Shown piece by piece: positions 25,040 through 34,088 of a stretch of 64,000 nucleotides of DNA. A program made the position numbers and the translations under genes. Source of the DNA: Lentibacillus sp. JNUCC-1 (GTDB taxonomy: Bacteria; Bacillota; Bacilli; Bacillales; Amphibacillaceae); the NCBI RefSeq assembly GCF_009741735.1, contig NZ_WHOH01000001.1, positions 1,364,001 through 1,428,000 on the forward strand, in the 5' to 3' direction. Each line of letters begins with the position of its first letter. Within the stretch, counting starts at the first letter, position 1. Under the pieces are notes generated by a model. It worked only from the letters and a program-made list of their open reading frames with translations. It ran no database searches and was not told where the DNA came from.

Positions 25040-25684
25040 TTATTGCAGGTGTTCTGGTGGTGGGTTGATGTGTGATTTCCGATCTACTTCTATAAATAGG
25101 TGGCCGCTTTTTGCCTCGTTTAATTGTGTTTGAAGCTCTTGCAGCTGTTTTTGCAGCTCTGAGGTATCTGGTATGGCAGAAATCCTGGCTAAAGACGACT
25201 CAATAGAGCTCGCGAAAGCCTGGAATTCTTTCTTTGTAACCGGTTGGGCTTCCGGTTTCAACATATAACCGATCTGTCCGTTCGGTTCCAGTGTTGCCCA
25301 AGCCACATCCTTCGTACGAGCAATGTTGTTCTGTCTAAGATTGGTTTCCAGCTGATCAACTGTCATCCGTACCTTCTTCAATTCCTTTTCCTGAAGGACT
25401 CCATCTTTAATGACAACTTTGGACTTACCGATCAACAGTTTCTCTAGCCAGTTACCTTTGATTTGAGCAAACTCAATGATGACAAGCGTTAAAACAAGAG
25501 CGGCCCCCACTGCTATCGTCATCCAAATGTTTTTATCCGCAAGAGGCTGAATAAGCAACGAACCAATCCCAATCATTAACACCGTCTGCGGCAGGGTCAT
25601 CTGAGATATGGACTTCCTCCCGGCTATACGCAATAAAGTGGTTCCCGCAATAACAATCACAACCGCCTTCCAAATCCATTCCAT
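25040..25684 (-). CDS. DUF421 membrane protein (YetF/YcaP-like)
   Basis: A 214-residue protein. Three membrane segments in the first ~75 residues (MEWIWKAVVIVIAGTTLLRIAGRKSISQMTLPQTVLMIGIGSLL...) are followed by the soluble DUF421 domain LLIGKSKVVIKDGVLQEKELKKVRMTVDQLETNLRQNNI with AWATLEPNGQIGYML. The C-terminus is a coiled coil (SELQKQLQELQTQLNEAKSG) and a short tail. Bacillus relatives are found in spore or vegetative membranes and have no firm function. It stands alone with its own ribosome binding site. Confidence 0.85.
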   Translation of the reverse strand: MEWIWKAVVIVIAGTTLLRIAGRKSISQMTLPQTVLMIGIGSLLIQPLADKNIWMTIAVGAALVLTLVIIEFAQIKGNWLEKLLIGKSKVVIKDGVLQEKELKKVRMTVDQLETNLRQNNIARTKDVAWATLEPNGQIGYMLKPEAQPVTKKEFQAFASSIESSLARISAIPDTSELQKQLQELQTQLNEAKSGHLFIEVDRKSHINPPPEHLQ

Positions 25685-25788
25685 AAAATATGCCTCCTCA
25701 CGAACGTCATCTCAAATTAGTTTGCCGCAGGAAGTATACTTTATTCCATGAAAAAAGTTGACATGCTATAGCATGTCAACTTAACAAC

Positions 25789-26412
25789 TTAAGATTTCAC
25801 AACTAAAGTTTTAGCCATCATATCATGCAGCGCCTGTTTTTTTGATGTGAAGCCTGCCATGATAAATCCGATATAGAAGATCATACCTGATATAAATAAT
25901 GCGAAGTAACGCCCCACACCTTTCAGAAAGGAAATACGACCGCCGTCTTCATTGATCACCTTAATGCCTACAACCTTCTTGCCGACCGTTCCTTGCCATT
26001 TGGATGCATGCATACCCGCAAAATAAAGCACACCAAGTATCCCCGCAATCAAATAAATAATTATAACAATCCCAGTCATCGCAGAGTCATACTCATACGC
26101 GGTCATGTAAGGGTTGGTCATTTCAATTAATATAGCTCCGATAAAAAAGCCGATAAATCCGATAATCATCATTGGAATAGCGAGAATAACACCATCAATC
26201 ATATAAGCCGCAAAACGCATCCAAAATCCCGCATACTTGGTCCCTTTAATACTTACTAGTTCTCTGTGGCAGTTCACACACATTTCCTGATTGGGCTTTG
26301 TGGGAGTCCCACAATCCTGACAAAATTGATCGCCGTTCAACGGACGAAACCCACAGTTCGTACAGAATTCGGCTCCTTGTGAAACATGACTGCCACATTG
26401 TCTGCAATACAT
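25789..26412 (-). CDS. Zinc-ribbon plus RDD-domain membrane protein
   Basis: About 207 residues. A double zinc ribbon at the N-terminus (CRQCGSH...CTNCGFRP, then CQDCGTP...CVNCH) is followed by an RDD domain (YAGFWMRFAAYMIDGVILAIPMM ... WQGTVGKKVVGIKVINEDGGRISFLKGVGRYFA) with three or four membrane helices. The RDD name comes from conserved Arg and Asp residues, visible here as FWMRF and YMIDG. I chose the ATG at 26412; the GTG four codons upstream is part of the GAGGTG ribosome binding site. It is the last of four small membrane proteins in a row. Function unknown. Confidence 0.85.
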   Translation of the reverse strand: MYCRQCGSHVSQGAEFCTNCGFRPLNGDQFCQDCGTPTKPNQEMCVNCHRELVSIKGTKYAGFWMRFAAYMIDGVILAIPMMIIGFIGFFIGAILIEMTNPYMTAYEYDSAMTGIVIIIYLIAGILGVLYFAGMHASKWQGTVGKKVVGIKVINEDGGRISFLKGVGRYFALFISGMIFYIGFIMAGFTSKKQALHDMMAKTLVVKS

Positions 26413-26437
26413 TCTTAACTTCACCTCAACTTACTGT

Positions 26438-26854
26438 TTAGAAGAATTCCCACTCCCCAACTTGTTTGCCATCTTGCTTCTTTTTAGCAATTAAGTAGGC
26501 ATCAACAATTGAAAGCGGCACTGTAATAAACCAAAAAAGCGTAAACACAAATAAAAAGAACAGATTTACAAATATAATAATGACGCCTTTCGCAACCTGC
26601 CCTAACAAAATTTGACCTAACCCTGGAAGAATAAATGACAATAATACCATAAGCCACGGTTCTTGAGGCACAGCGCCAGAGGTTGAAGGGTTCTTCTTCA
26701 CTGCAGCCCCGCACGACACGCACATTTCCTGTCGTTCATTCACGGCTGCTCCGCAATGATAACAATGTCTGATGACACGAAACGGCCTGACACCGCATTT
26801 TGGGCAGATCTCAGCCTTATCAGAAATCCGCTCGCCGCAGTTTGGACAATACAT
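26438..26854 (-). CDS. Zinc-ribbon membrane protein
   Basis: A 138-residue protein with the same double zinc ribbon as its neighbours (CPNCGERI...CPKCGVRPFRV, CYHCGAAV...CVSCGAAV), a short linker, and two membrane segments (WLMVLLSFILPGLGQILLGQVAKGVIIIFVNLFFLFVFTLFWF). PGLGQILLGQ is a pattern seen in TM2-type proteins. The arrangement suggests a cytoplasmic metal-binding head on a membrane anchor. Its function is not known. Confidence 0.8.
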   Translation of the reverse strand: MYCPNCGERISDKAEICPKCGVRPFRVIRHCYHCGAAVNERQEMCVSCGAAVKKNPSTSGAVPQEPWLMVLLSFILPGLGQILLGQVAKGVIIIFVNLFFLFVFTLFWFITVPLSIVDAYLIAKKKQDGKQVGEWEFF

Positions 26855-26872
26855 ATAGATCCAACCTCCTTT

Positions 26873-27235
26873 TTACAAGACCGACAAAATAAATTCTGCC
26901 ATCTGCTTCCCATGATTCGCTCCCAGCACACCAATGCCATACAGAACAAAAACGATACCAATTCCACCTGTTATACCTGTTACAAAGCGGCGAGCATTCG
27001 TGCTTTCGAGCTTACCTGCATATTGAATGCTTCCATCTATAACAAATGGAAGCATTAATATGGCAGCAATCCAAAACGAGATTGCGCCGAACAGAATCCC
27101 GTAAACAATCCCAATCACATACCCCAACAAAATACCGGTGCACCTGGCACAAAGTGGAAATTGACGACCTCTGTAAAAAAAGGATCGCTCTGGCAGACGA
27201 TGGCAGACGAACAATATATTCAGTGCTTTTTGCAT
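26873..27235 (-). CDS. DUF2085 membrane protein
   Basis: A 120-residue protein with the DUF2085 signature CHRLPERSFFYRGRQFPLCARCTGILLGY, followed by three hydrophobic segments. The conserved Cys and His (CHR, PLCARC) may bind metal at the membrane face. It lies between two zinc-ribbon proteins in the same direction, so the four genes are probably one transcription unit. No activity is known for the family. Confidence 0.83.
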   Translation of the reverse strand: MQKALNILFVCHRLPERSFFYRGRQFPLCARCTGILLGYVIGIVYGILFGAISFWIAAILMLPFVIDGSIQYAGKLESTNARRFVTGITGGIGIVFVLYGIGVLGANHGKQMAEFILSVL

Positions 27236-27263
27236 ATTTCATCTACCTTTGAAAAACAGATTT

Positions 27264-27662
27264 TTAGACACTGCCAAGCATAGCGAGGAAAAAGGTAAAC
27301 ACAAAGAATAAAATGTAAATACCTACAACAATTGCAGTGCCGGCAATTGCCCATTTACCAGCTGACTTAGCCGATAATGGTTTTTCGTCTTTCCAAACAA
27401 TATAAAGAATTAAGCCTAGAATTGGAACACAGCACGATGCGACATTAATGAGGGCACTTGGCTCATCCGGCCCTGCTGTACCAGCAACATTTCCTCCAGC
27501 ACTTTTCAGGCGGGCGCCACAATTGACACATAACTCTTGCTCGGCCTTCGTCTCAACGCCACATGACTGGCAGTAATTGGTACTGTTGAGCGGCCTGACA
27601 CCACAATTCGGGCAAACATCCGTGTGTTCGCCAACTTCATTCCCACATTCTCTGCAATACAT
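27264..27662 (-). CDS. Zinc-ribbon membrane protein, first gene of the cluster
   Basis: A 132-residue protein with two zinc ribbons (CRECGNEV...CPNCGVRPLN, CQSCGVETK...CVNCGARLK), a Gly/Ala-rich linker and two membrane helices (SCCVPILGLILYIVWKDEKPLSAKSAGKWAIAGTAIVVGIYILFFVFTFF). The GVRPLN segment between ribbons is shared with the RDD protein at 25789 (FRPLNGD), showing common descent of the heads. A palindrome at 27692-27710 sits at its promoter. Confidence 0.8.
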   Translation of the reverse strand: MYCRECGNEVGEHTDVCPNCGVRPLNSTNYCQSCGVETKAEQELCVNCGARLKSAGGNVAGTAGPDEPSALINVASCCVPILGLILYIVWKDEKPLSAKSAGKWAIAGTAIVVGIYILFFVFTFFLAMLGSV

Positions 27663-27691
27663 GTTTGTCTCTCCCCCAATTATGAATTGTT

Positions 27692-27710
27692 ATTAGAAAA
27701 TCATTCTAAT
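27692..27710. promoter_or_regulatory. Operator-like palindrome between the zinc-ribbon cluster and the LLM oxidoreductase
   Basis: ATTAGAA-N5-TTCTAAT is a perfect 7-bp inverted repeat, 30 bases upstream of the zinc-ribbon gene start. It is AT-rich and of the size of Fur/PerR-family sites but does not fit any one consensus well. Confidence 0.4.
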
Positions 27711-27867
27711 CTATAACTCAATAAACAATCATAGCCTAATCAAGCAAAAATATCCATATATTTGTAGAAAAAAGTCGAAACTCGGTACTTAGCGACTATG
27801 GTTTTGAGCGGATTATTGGTTTTATAAAGCTATGAAACGTATATTGCTTAACAAGGAGGTATGTAAA

Positions 27868-28890
27868 ATGAACACACTATCATTATATAGACCATCAGGA
27901 AAGAAAATGCTTAACAATATACCGTTATCTGTTCTCGATCTCATACCTGTCAAAGATACCGGCAGTGCTCAGGAATCTTTAGCAGCAAGTGCCGAACTTG
28001 CAAAACACGTTGACCAATTAGGCTTTAACCGGTATTGGGTAGCGGAACACCACAACCACCCCGGGATCGCGAGTTCAGCCACCTCTGTCGTGATCGGACA
28101 TTTAGCTGAACAGACCGAACATATCCGTGTGGGCTCGGGCGGGGTCATGCTGCCTAATCACGCCAGTCTCGTCATAGCTGAACAATTCGGGACGCTCGCT
28201 GCGATGTACCCAGATCGGATTGATCTCGGTCTTGGACGCGCTCCCGGAACAGACCAGATCACAGCTTTTGCACTGAGAAGAACGCTCAATCAGAGTGTTG
28301 AGGATTTTCCACTACAGGTTGAGGAATTGGAATCTTATTTCACCGGTGATGCGCGTGTTAAAGCGATCCCGGGTATTGGAGAGAACATTCCACTCTGGTT
28401 GCTCGGCTCCAGTGGTTTCAGCGCACGACTGGCAGCGGAAACCGGGCGACCTTTTTCCTTCGCCAGCCACTTTGCCGGCGAAAACACCCTGCCAGCACTT
28501 GAAATCTATCGGAATAATTTTCAGCCGAGTCAAGCGCTAAAAGAACCTTATGTCATGCTTGGGGCAAGTGTGATTGCAGCAGACACCGATCAGAAAGCAC
28601 AGTGGATCGCTTCGTCTCAGCAACAAATGCGTGAAAGCTTAAGACGTGGCAATCCTGGGCGTTTACAACCACCGGTCGGTGAGGTAGAAGATTATCAAAC
28701 CGCACCAATGCCCATCCCAGGGCCTGGCGCCATTGAGCCGAGTATTGCGGGCGGACCAGACACTGTCAGAAAAGGCCTTGAAGACCTGATTGAAAAGACG
28801 GGTGCCGACGAACTCATTATTACCGAACAAACCTATCATCAAGAAGACCGTCTGCGCTCCTATGAGATCATCGGAGACTTAATGTCATAG
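27868..28890 (+). CDS. LLM-class flavin-dependent oxidoreductase (luciferase-like)
   Basis: A 340-residue FMN/F420-type TIM-barrel monooxygenase with [87 protein letters not shown] and [13 protein letters not shown]. This matches the YwbF/YddN-type group common in Bacilli. The start ATG 27868 has AAGGAGGT upstream; an ATG 12 codons earlier lacks one. Substrate unknown. It is a single-gene unit ended by a strong terminator. Confidence 0.87.
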   Translation: MNTLSLYRPSGKKMLNNIPLSVLDLIPVKDTGSAQESLAASAELAKHVDQLGFNRYWVAEHHNHPGIASSATSVVIGHLAEQTEHIRVGSGGVMLPNHASLVIAEQFGTLAAMYPDRIDLGLGRAPGTDQITAFALRRTLNQSVEDFPLQVEELESYFTGDARVKAIPGIGENIPLWLLGSSGFSARLAAETGRPFSFASHFAGENTLPALEIYRNNFQPSQALKEPYVMLGASVIAADTDQKAQWIASSQQQMRESLRRGNPGRLQPPVGEVEDYQTAPMPIPGPGAIEPSIAGGPDTVRKGLEDLIEKTGADELIITEQTYHQEDRLRSYEIIGDLMS

Positions 28891-28895
28891 CGAAA

Positions 28896-28937
28896 AGCAA
28901 AAAACCGCAGTTCTATAATAGAATTGCGGTTTTTTCG
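28896..28937. terminator. Terminator between the LLM oxidoreductase and purC
   Basis: AAAAAACCGCA and TGCGGTTTTTT flank a loop of about 15 bases. Both strands end in a T tract, so it can serve both convergent genes. Confidence 0.85.
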
Positions 28938-28942
28938 TTATA

Positions 28943-29626
28943 TTAGTTACTAACTATTAACTCCGTCAGTGCAAGTGGCTCCACATAAACGCCTTCTTTA
29001 AAAGCACGCATATTGCCGCCAGAGATTTCATCAATCAGCAGAATGTCGCCATGTTGATCCCGGCCAAACTCGAGCTTAATATCATACAAATCAATATTCC
29101 GCTCGGCAAGCTCGTCTTTCACCAAGCACGCAATTTCCTGAGTCCTCTGTTTTAAAATGCTGTATTCCGCCTTTGATAAAATACCGAGCATATCAAGCGC
29201 ATCTTCACTAATCGGAGGGTCTTGACGCTCATCATCCTTCAATGTGACTTCAACAAATGCATCTAGCGCCTGTCCCTCTTCAGCGTATTTCCCATAACGC
29301 CGCATAAAACTGCCCGTCGCCCTGAAACGACAGATCACTTCAAGCCCTTCACCAAACAGAGTGGCAGGGACCACAGTCATCGTCTGCGCATCGATATCTG
29401 CCTCGACGAAGTGCGTTGGAATGCCTGCTTCAAGGCATTTCTTAAAAAAGTACGTGGTCAGCCTAAGCCCTGCTTTTCCAGCGCCTTCAATGGATAAACC
29501 GACCGTGTTGGCGCCAGGGTCAAACACCCCATCCTCACCGGTCACGTCATCTTTGAACTGCAACAAATAGTTCCCGCTATCAAGTGCATAAACATCCTTT
29601 GTTTTTCCAGTATAAACTTTATTCAT
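28943..29626 (-). CDS. purC: Phosphoribosylaminoimidazole-succinocarboxamide synthase (SAICAR synthase)
   Basis: Joins CAIR and aspartate in purine synthesis. The 227 residues show YTGKTKDVYALDSGNYLLQFKDDVTG, GLRLTTYFFKKCLEAGIPTHFV, ICRFRATGSFMRRYG and FGRDQHGDILLIDEISGGNMRAF. I chose ATG 29626 with GAGGGG upstream; the frame runs 5 codons further. It stands alone, outside any pur operon, between the LLM gene and a repeat element. Stand-alone purC copies in addition to the operon copy are seen in some Firmicutes; whether this is the only copy cannot be seen here. Confidence 0.9.
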   Translation of the reverse strand: MNKVYTGKTKDVYALDSGNYLLQFKDDVTGEDGVFDPGANTVGLSIEGAGKAGLRLTTYFFKKCLEAGIPTHFVEADIDAQTMTVVPATLFGEGLEVICRFRATGSFMRRYGKYAEEGQALDAFVEVTLKDDERQDPPISEDALDMLGILSKAEYSILKQRTQEIACLVKDELAERNIDLYDIKLEFGRDQHGDILLIDEISGGNMRAFKEGVYVEPLALTELIVSN

Positions 29627-29941
29627 CGGCCGACCCCTCACTTGTTTTCTTGTACATAGTCACTCATATTATGGCACAGCCTAGACTCACATGTAAATGT
29701 CCATTGGATATATTGACTAAAATCCGGGTTGAGTGGTTTAACAAATAAAATGAAAAGTAGCTTACTTTTGCACAGGAGTGTTGCTATTTAATTCATAGTA
29801 TCCGTAAACTGCGAACTAACTAGACAGATTTTATGACTACCACCGGCAACCGCTCGGGGAAAACACTCCGCGTCCAGTGGGCGCTGATGAGCCTCCTCGG
29901 TCTGACGACCTCCGGGGTCTCATCTAGGCTTTTTGCTCCCA

Positions 29942-31860
29942 GTCGAGTAAGCGGGAATACTCTCTAGTTTTCGAGAGTATTCCTCACTCCTCACAGAACC
30001 GTGCGTGCAGTATTACCGCACACGGCTCTTCCTATCATCATTTACAAAATATAGCTAATCTCGTTTCTTAGTTCGTAAATGTTCACTTTCATTTTCGGCT
30101 TGGGCAAGGGGTATTTTCTTAAGAATAAGTTGAATTTATCCCAACTAAAAGATTTCCTTTGACTCCGTCGATTCATCCACTTAAATAACAATTGCTTGAC
30201 CCGGTAGAGGAATTCCTCCACCGCCAACGTATTATCTGTAATACAATAATAGTTGTAATATCCTTTAAGTGACCGATCGAGTCTTGCCATAATCTCTTGA
30301 ATATCTCTGTTTCGATTGGCTTTCAGCCACTCCTTTTGATTCGCTAGCTTGGCTTTCATTTTCTTGCGACTGGTCTTTCGTTTAACACGAAAGTTACCGG
30401 TTCGGCTTTTACTGCAATAGTGCGTGAAGCCAAGAAAATCAAATGTAGATGGCTTTCCAGATCCTCCATTTCCAGCGTTTCGACCAAATGAAATGATACT
30501 TGTTTTGTCTTCAGCTATTTCCAAGCCAAATTTGGCTAGTCTTTTAATTAATGCTGAGTAGAAAGCTTTTGCTTCGTCCTCATACTGAAAACAACATACA
30601 AAGTCATCGGCATAGCGCACGATGTATGCATGTCCTTTGCATTGCTTCTTGACCCGTTTCTCAAACCATAGGTCTAGTACATAGTGCAAATACACATTCG
30701 CTAAAATGGGGGAAATGATCCCTCCTTGCGGAGTCCCTTTATCCGTATCAAAATACTTTCCTTCCTCCATGTAACCTCCCTTAAGGAAGCGTCGGATGAT
30801 TCTTAAGAGGTTCGGGTCTTTGATACGATGGTTCAGAAACTTCATCATCCAGTCATGATCGACATTGTCAAAGAATCCTTTAATATCAGCATCCACCACA
30901 AAGTTGGTGGGGCGCTTTTCAATATATACATTCAGGATTTTCAACGCATCATGACAGTTTCTGTTAGGGCGGAAGCCAAAAGAGCTTTCAAGAAAATCAT
31001 TCTCATATATGGCATTAAGAATCTTCCCTATAGCCCGTTGAACAATCTTATCCTCATGGTCAGGGATACCTAAAGGTCTTTTCTTTCTCGAGCCCGGCTT
31101 ATCAATGTAAGTGCGTCTGACTGGTACAGGGCGGTAAGCATTGTTCTTAAGCCGTTTGACCAGATCATCGACATTTTCATTGAGGTTATCGCCGTAGCCT
31201 TCCTTAGAAATTCCTTTTGTACCTCTGGCTTTTTCACTAGGCAATTCATAATGACATTGTTTAAGATTGTTCACGTTTAAGAGATGTGCCAATGACGTAA
31301 ACGCCATATTCTTATCTTTCTTAGCTAATTCTGCTATCCTTGTTAGTTTCGTTTCCATCATTAATTCCACCTCTGGGTGTAGATAATGTTTCCCTTTCAA
31401 GGTCGATGACAGGTAGCGGCCTTCCCTCCATCGGAGTTACCCGATTTCTTTGGTACTATGCCGCTATCCGACTTCCTTTAGACATCTGACAGCCCTTACT
31501 TTATTATCGCTTGTTCGTCATTACTCTTCGTCAGAAGAGATCTAAAGGACCTCCCGAGTTGCCATAATATATCAATGTGTGACGTGCCGAGGTCACCGAC
31601 TCCGAGGAAGCTGTTATGATCTTGCCTTGTCGATCATAGCAATGTTGCCTTCTATGCTCCTGAGCATATCGACCTTCCTGAAAGCACGAATTTCGGAGCT
31701 CAATCCCTTCAACCGCTTGGCTTACGGCCCATCACCTCGCTGTCTACGCTTAAGGGCAAATGTTACCATTTGCCGTCCAAGACTCGCTACGAGCGAATGG
31801 CTAGTTCTTTCTCGACGGGGATTCCACCCGTTATATATTACGACCTATGCTCGGCCGCAC
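29942..31860 (-). mobile_element. Group II intron (1,919 bp) inserted in module B of the composite element
   Basis: The 5' end on the minus strand is GTGCGGCCGAGC (31860 downward), a standard GUGYG start; the 3' end is ...TTACTCGAC, an AY ending. Domain V is recognisable at 29995-30027 (AGCCGTGTGCGG...GCACGGTTCT) and domain VI as the long hairpin at about 29950-29985. The flanks CTCCTG and TGGGAG are continuous in the intact copy at 24.8 kb, so the ends are placed exactly. The intron encodes one reverse transcriptase/maturase. The RNA 5' part (31400-31860) contains no gene. Confidence 0.93.
30042..31361 (-). CDS. ltrA: Group II intron reverse transcriptase/maturase
   Basis: About 439 residues. 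The RT domain runs from VRRTYIDKPGSRKKRPLGIPDHEDKIVQRAI through SSFGFRPNRNCHDAL, DADIKGFFDNVDH, GTPQGGIISPILANVYLH and the catalytic YADDFVCCF. Domain X (maturase) follows with FDFLGFTHYCSK and LDRSLKGYYNYY. I see no C-terminal HNH endonuclease domain, so target-primed insertion would need another primer, as in many bacterial introns. The start ATG 31361 has AGAGGTGG at good spacing; 13 further codons upstream are open. The frame is intact, so the intron may be active. Confidence 0.92.
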   Translation of the reverse strand: MMETKLTRIAELAKKDKNMAFTSLAHLLNVNNLKQCHYELPSEKARGTKGISKEGYGDNLNENVDDLVKRLKNNAYRPVPVRRTYIDKPGSRKKRPLGIPDHEDKIVQRAIGKILNAIYENDFLESSFGFRPNRNCHDALKILNVYIEKRPTNFVVDADIKGFFDNVDHDWMMKFLNHRIKDPNLLRIIRRFLKGGYMEEGKYFDTDKGTPQGGIISPILANVYLHYVLDLWFEKRVKKQCKGHAYIVRYADDFVCCFQYEDEAKAFYSALIKRLAKFGLEIAEDKTSIISFGRNAGNGGSGKPSTFDFLGFTHYCSKSRTGNFRVKRKTSRKKMKAKLANQKEWLKANRNRDIQEIMARLDRSLKGYYNYYCITDNTLAVEEFLYRVKQLLFKWMNRRSQRKSFSWDKFNLFLRKYPLPKPKMKVNIYELRNEISYIL

Positions 31861-32286
31861 CAGGAGTCTCCGTGTTTTCCCCGAGCTGAGTGATAAGGAT
31901 TTACCCTCTTCGCTTCTTTTAGGAATAGAACGGCTCAAGCACTGACTAACATAAAGTGATTGGAGCGGAGGGAAGTCGACTCCTGCGGGAACAGCACGAG
32001 TCCGAAGACCCCGCAGTGAGCGGTCTTTGCGAGCGAGGAGGCTGAGGCCGTGCCCGCGGAAAGCGACTTCCCGCAGCGCAAATCACGATTCTCATACAAA
32101 CATATATGGTGTTTGACTTAGTTATATCGGCGTTTACAACTCATATATCGGAAAACCACGTGAAATCACCATACGAGTAGTAACTTAAAACTTCTTAGGC
32201 CAGGGGGGTTGCTTTTTGAATTTTTACTAGTTCGCAGCAAAATGGATCTATCTGAGGGAGTTTGTGTCTATTGTTCATTAAGAAGG

Positions 32287-33003
32287 TTAGTAATCTTGCT
32301 TTTGGATAAAAGTAAAAGACAAGACCGCCAGAAGTGCTATGGAGCCAAAGACAACCCCATATTGAAGCAACTCCAAATTATGGGACCCGATATAGATCGG
32401 AAAGAAATAGAGCGGTAGGTGCTCAATGCTAGATGCCAAAAACGCTGGCAAGTCAGCCTGAAGCAGCGTATCTAAGAGGTTTGGCAGGAAGGACACAGCC
32501 AAAACTGCCACAACAAACAATACGGTGACCTTTCTATAGAAGAGACTGATCGTGAAGAACAAAGCTGCGTAAAACATCGTAAACAAAACATAATTTAAAA
32601 TCGATTTCCAATACAACATCTGCTCCACATCAACCCCAGTATAGATCTTGGTGATATAAACCGTTACCGCACAAGCGATTCCAAATATCAAACCAACAAT
32701 CCCAAAGCCAATCATTTTGGACAAGCCATATTTCACACGGTTGGTTTTCGTGTTTAACAGTAAGCTAATGGTTTCACTAGAGAGATCCACAGAGAATAGA
32801 CGCATCCCAATAACGGCACTGAATATGCTTCCGAACATGGCGTAAAATGATGTGATATGACTCATTGTAAACGGACCGCTCAAATGTTTAATGGAATAAG
32901 CGATTCCGAATGCCGCCAGAAATGATAAACCAAGTGCTAAATATAGCAACCAACTGGATATGATTCGTTTGACGTCAAAAGCAACGAGCTTAGACACTTT
33001 CAT
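32287..33003 (-). CDS. ABC-2 type transporter permease
   Basis: A 238-residue integral membrane protein with about six helices, starting MKVSKLVAFDVKRIISSWLLYLALGLSFLAAFGIAYSI and containing FSVDLSSETISLLLNTKTNRVKYGLSKMIGF, a pattern of ABC-2 export permeases. It overlaps the upstream ATPase by 4 bases. With that ATPase it forms a small exporter of the bacitracin/lantibiotic-resistance or Nat type. Cargo unknown. Confidence 0.83.
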   Translation of the reverse strand: MKVSKLVAFDVKRIISSWLLYLALGLSFLAAFGIAYSIKHLSGPFTMSHITSFYAMFGSIFSAVIGMRLFSVDLSSETISLLLNTKTNRVKYGLSKMIGFGIVGLIFGIACAVTVYITKIYTGVDVEQMLYWKSILNYVLFTMFYAALFFTISLFYRKVTVLFVVAVLAVSFLPNLLDTLLQADLPAFLASSIEHLPLYFFPIYIGSHNLELLQYGVVFGSIALLAVLSFTFIQKQDY

Positions 33004-33869
33004 TGAGCTACACCTCCATGCTGCTTAGTCATATTAAAATAATGGTCCTTTAATGTGTGCTTCTCGGTTGAAATATATTTAGGAAATACATTTTCCTCTG
33101 CGAACTGGCTGAGTAATGGGGACATATCTTCTGTATAAGGAATTTTAATGGTCATTTCCTCTGCTTCAACTTTTTCGAACGCCTTCTTCGCGATACTAAT
33201 TGCAACTGCTTTATCTTCAGGGTGTACTTTAATTACAATAGATCCCGATTGAGCCAGCTGTGTTACTTCAATTTGACTCTCGATGACGCCTTGGTCGATA
33301 AAGACGATTTCATCACTCACTTGCTCAATATCTTCCAGCTTATGACTGGAAATCAGAACACCCATCTGGAATTCCTCAGCCAGATGTTTAATGGTTTTCA
33401 GAACCTCCTGTGAACTGTCAGGGTCCATACCGTTTGTTGGTTCGTCCAAAATCAAATAGTGCGGTTTTTTCAGCATAGACAACACAATACCTAATTTTTG
33501 CTTCATCCCCATTGAATAGGTTCGTACCTTTTTATAAATGTACGTCTTCATTCCCAAAGTTTCTAATAAATAATTGACATAATCAAGGTCATGGACGCCG
33601 TACACCTCAGAAAAATAAACGATATTATACCCGCCGCTTCGATGCTGATAAGCTTTTGGATGTTCAATGAGATAACCGAGCGTCTGACCTCTGCTTTCCA
33701 ACTGACCGTCAAATTTTTGTATGATCTGACAGAGAACCTTCATCAAGGTTGTTTTCCCAGCTCCATTTTTGCCTATTAAGCCAGTTATAACACCCCTTTT
33801 AATGTCCAGATCAATATCGTCAAGAATTAATTGTTTACCGTACATTTTACTGATATCTTTCACATGCAT
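33000..33869 (-). CDS. ABC transporter ATP-binding protein (export type)
   Basis: A 289-residue ATPase with Walker A GLIGKNGAGKTT, the Q-loop region GYLIEHPKAYQHRSGGYNI, signature YSMGMKQKLGI, Walker B HYLILDEPTNGMDP and switch SSHKL. The C-terminal ~80 residues are the extra domain seen in bacitracin-type exporters. Downstream of an XRE regulator in the same direction, it probably belongs to a self-regulated efflux or stress operon. Confidence 0.87.
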   Translation of the reverse strand: MHVKDISKMYGKQLILDDIDLDIKRGVITGLIGKNGAGKTTLMKVLCQIIQKFDGQLESRGQTLGYLIEHPKAYQHRSGGYNIVYFSEVYGVHDLDYVNYLLETLGMKTYIYKKVRTYSMGMKQKLGIVLSMLKKPHYLILDEPTNGMDPDSSQEVLKTIKHLAEEFQMGVLISSHKLEDIEQVSDEIVFIDQGVIESQIEVTQLAQSGSIVIKVHPEDKAVAISIAKKAFEKVEAEEMTIKIPYTEDMSPLLSQFAEENVFPKYISTEKHTLKDHYFNMTKQHGGVAQ

Positions 33870-33884
33870 ACTGCTCCACCCCTT

Positions 33885-34088
33885 TTATGAATCTGGTTCT
33901 TCCCAAAACAAATCATCGAGCGTTTTATTGAGCGTGTGGCAGATCGACAGGCACAATTTCAGCGTCGGATTATAATTCCCCATTTCAATTAGGCCAATTG
34001 TCTGACGCGAGACTCCAACACGTTCAGCAAGCTCGGCCTGTGACAGGTCATGTTCCACCCTCGCCATTTTCAGCTTAATGTTTTTCAT
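33885..34088 (-). CDS. XRE-family (Cro/CI type) small regulator
   Basis: A 67-residue helix-turn-helix protein: KLKMARVEHDLSQAELAERVGVSRQTIGLIEMGNYNPTLKLCLSICHTLNKTLDDLFWEEPDS. It matches the YozG/compact XRE group. I chose ATG 34088 (AGGTGATG upstream); the open frame continues through the end of the upstream gene. It overlaps that gene by 14 bases. It probably controls this operon through the inverted repeat at 34667-34715. Confidence 0.87.
   Translation of the reverse strand: MKNIKLKMARVEHDLSQAELAERVGVSRQTIGLIEMGNYNPTLKLCLSICHTLNKTLDDLFWEEPDS

Larger units (their letters stand above)
29799..32240. repeat. Composite intergenic element, copy 2, interrupted by a group II intron
   Basis: Without the intron this copy is about 520 bp. 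It starts with the 21-bp sequence shared with copy 1, then module B in reverse (29852-29941 plus 31861-31886, with the same perfect 15-bp terminal repeat), then module A forward (31965-32079) bounded by GGGAAGTCG / CGACTTCCC (31970-31978 and 32064-32072). The right end has CTAGTTCGCAG near 32228, the inverted form of part of the left end. The A stem differs in sequence from copy 1 yet stays perfectly paired. The gap from 32080 to 32286 holds no gene I can support. Confidence 0.75.

Noticed and set aside
29942..31860. Retron or diversity-generating retroelement
   Set aside because: The RT has the group II maturase domain X, and intron ends with domains V and VI are present; no template/variable repeat pair was seen.
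31579..31893. Plus-strand frame of 104 residues
   Set aside because: It lies antisense to the structured 5' part of the group II intron and crosses its end.
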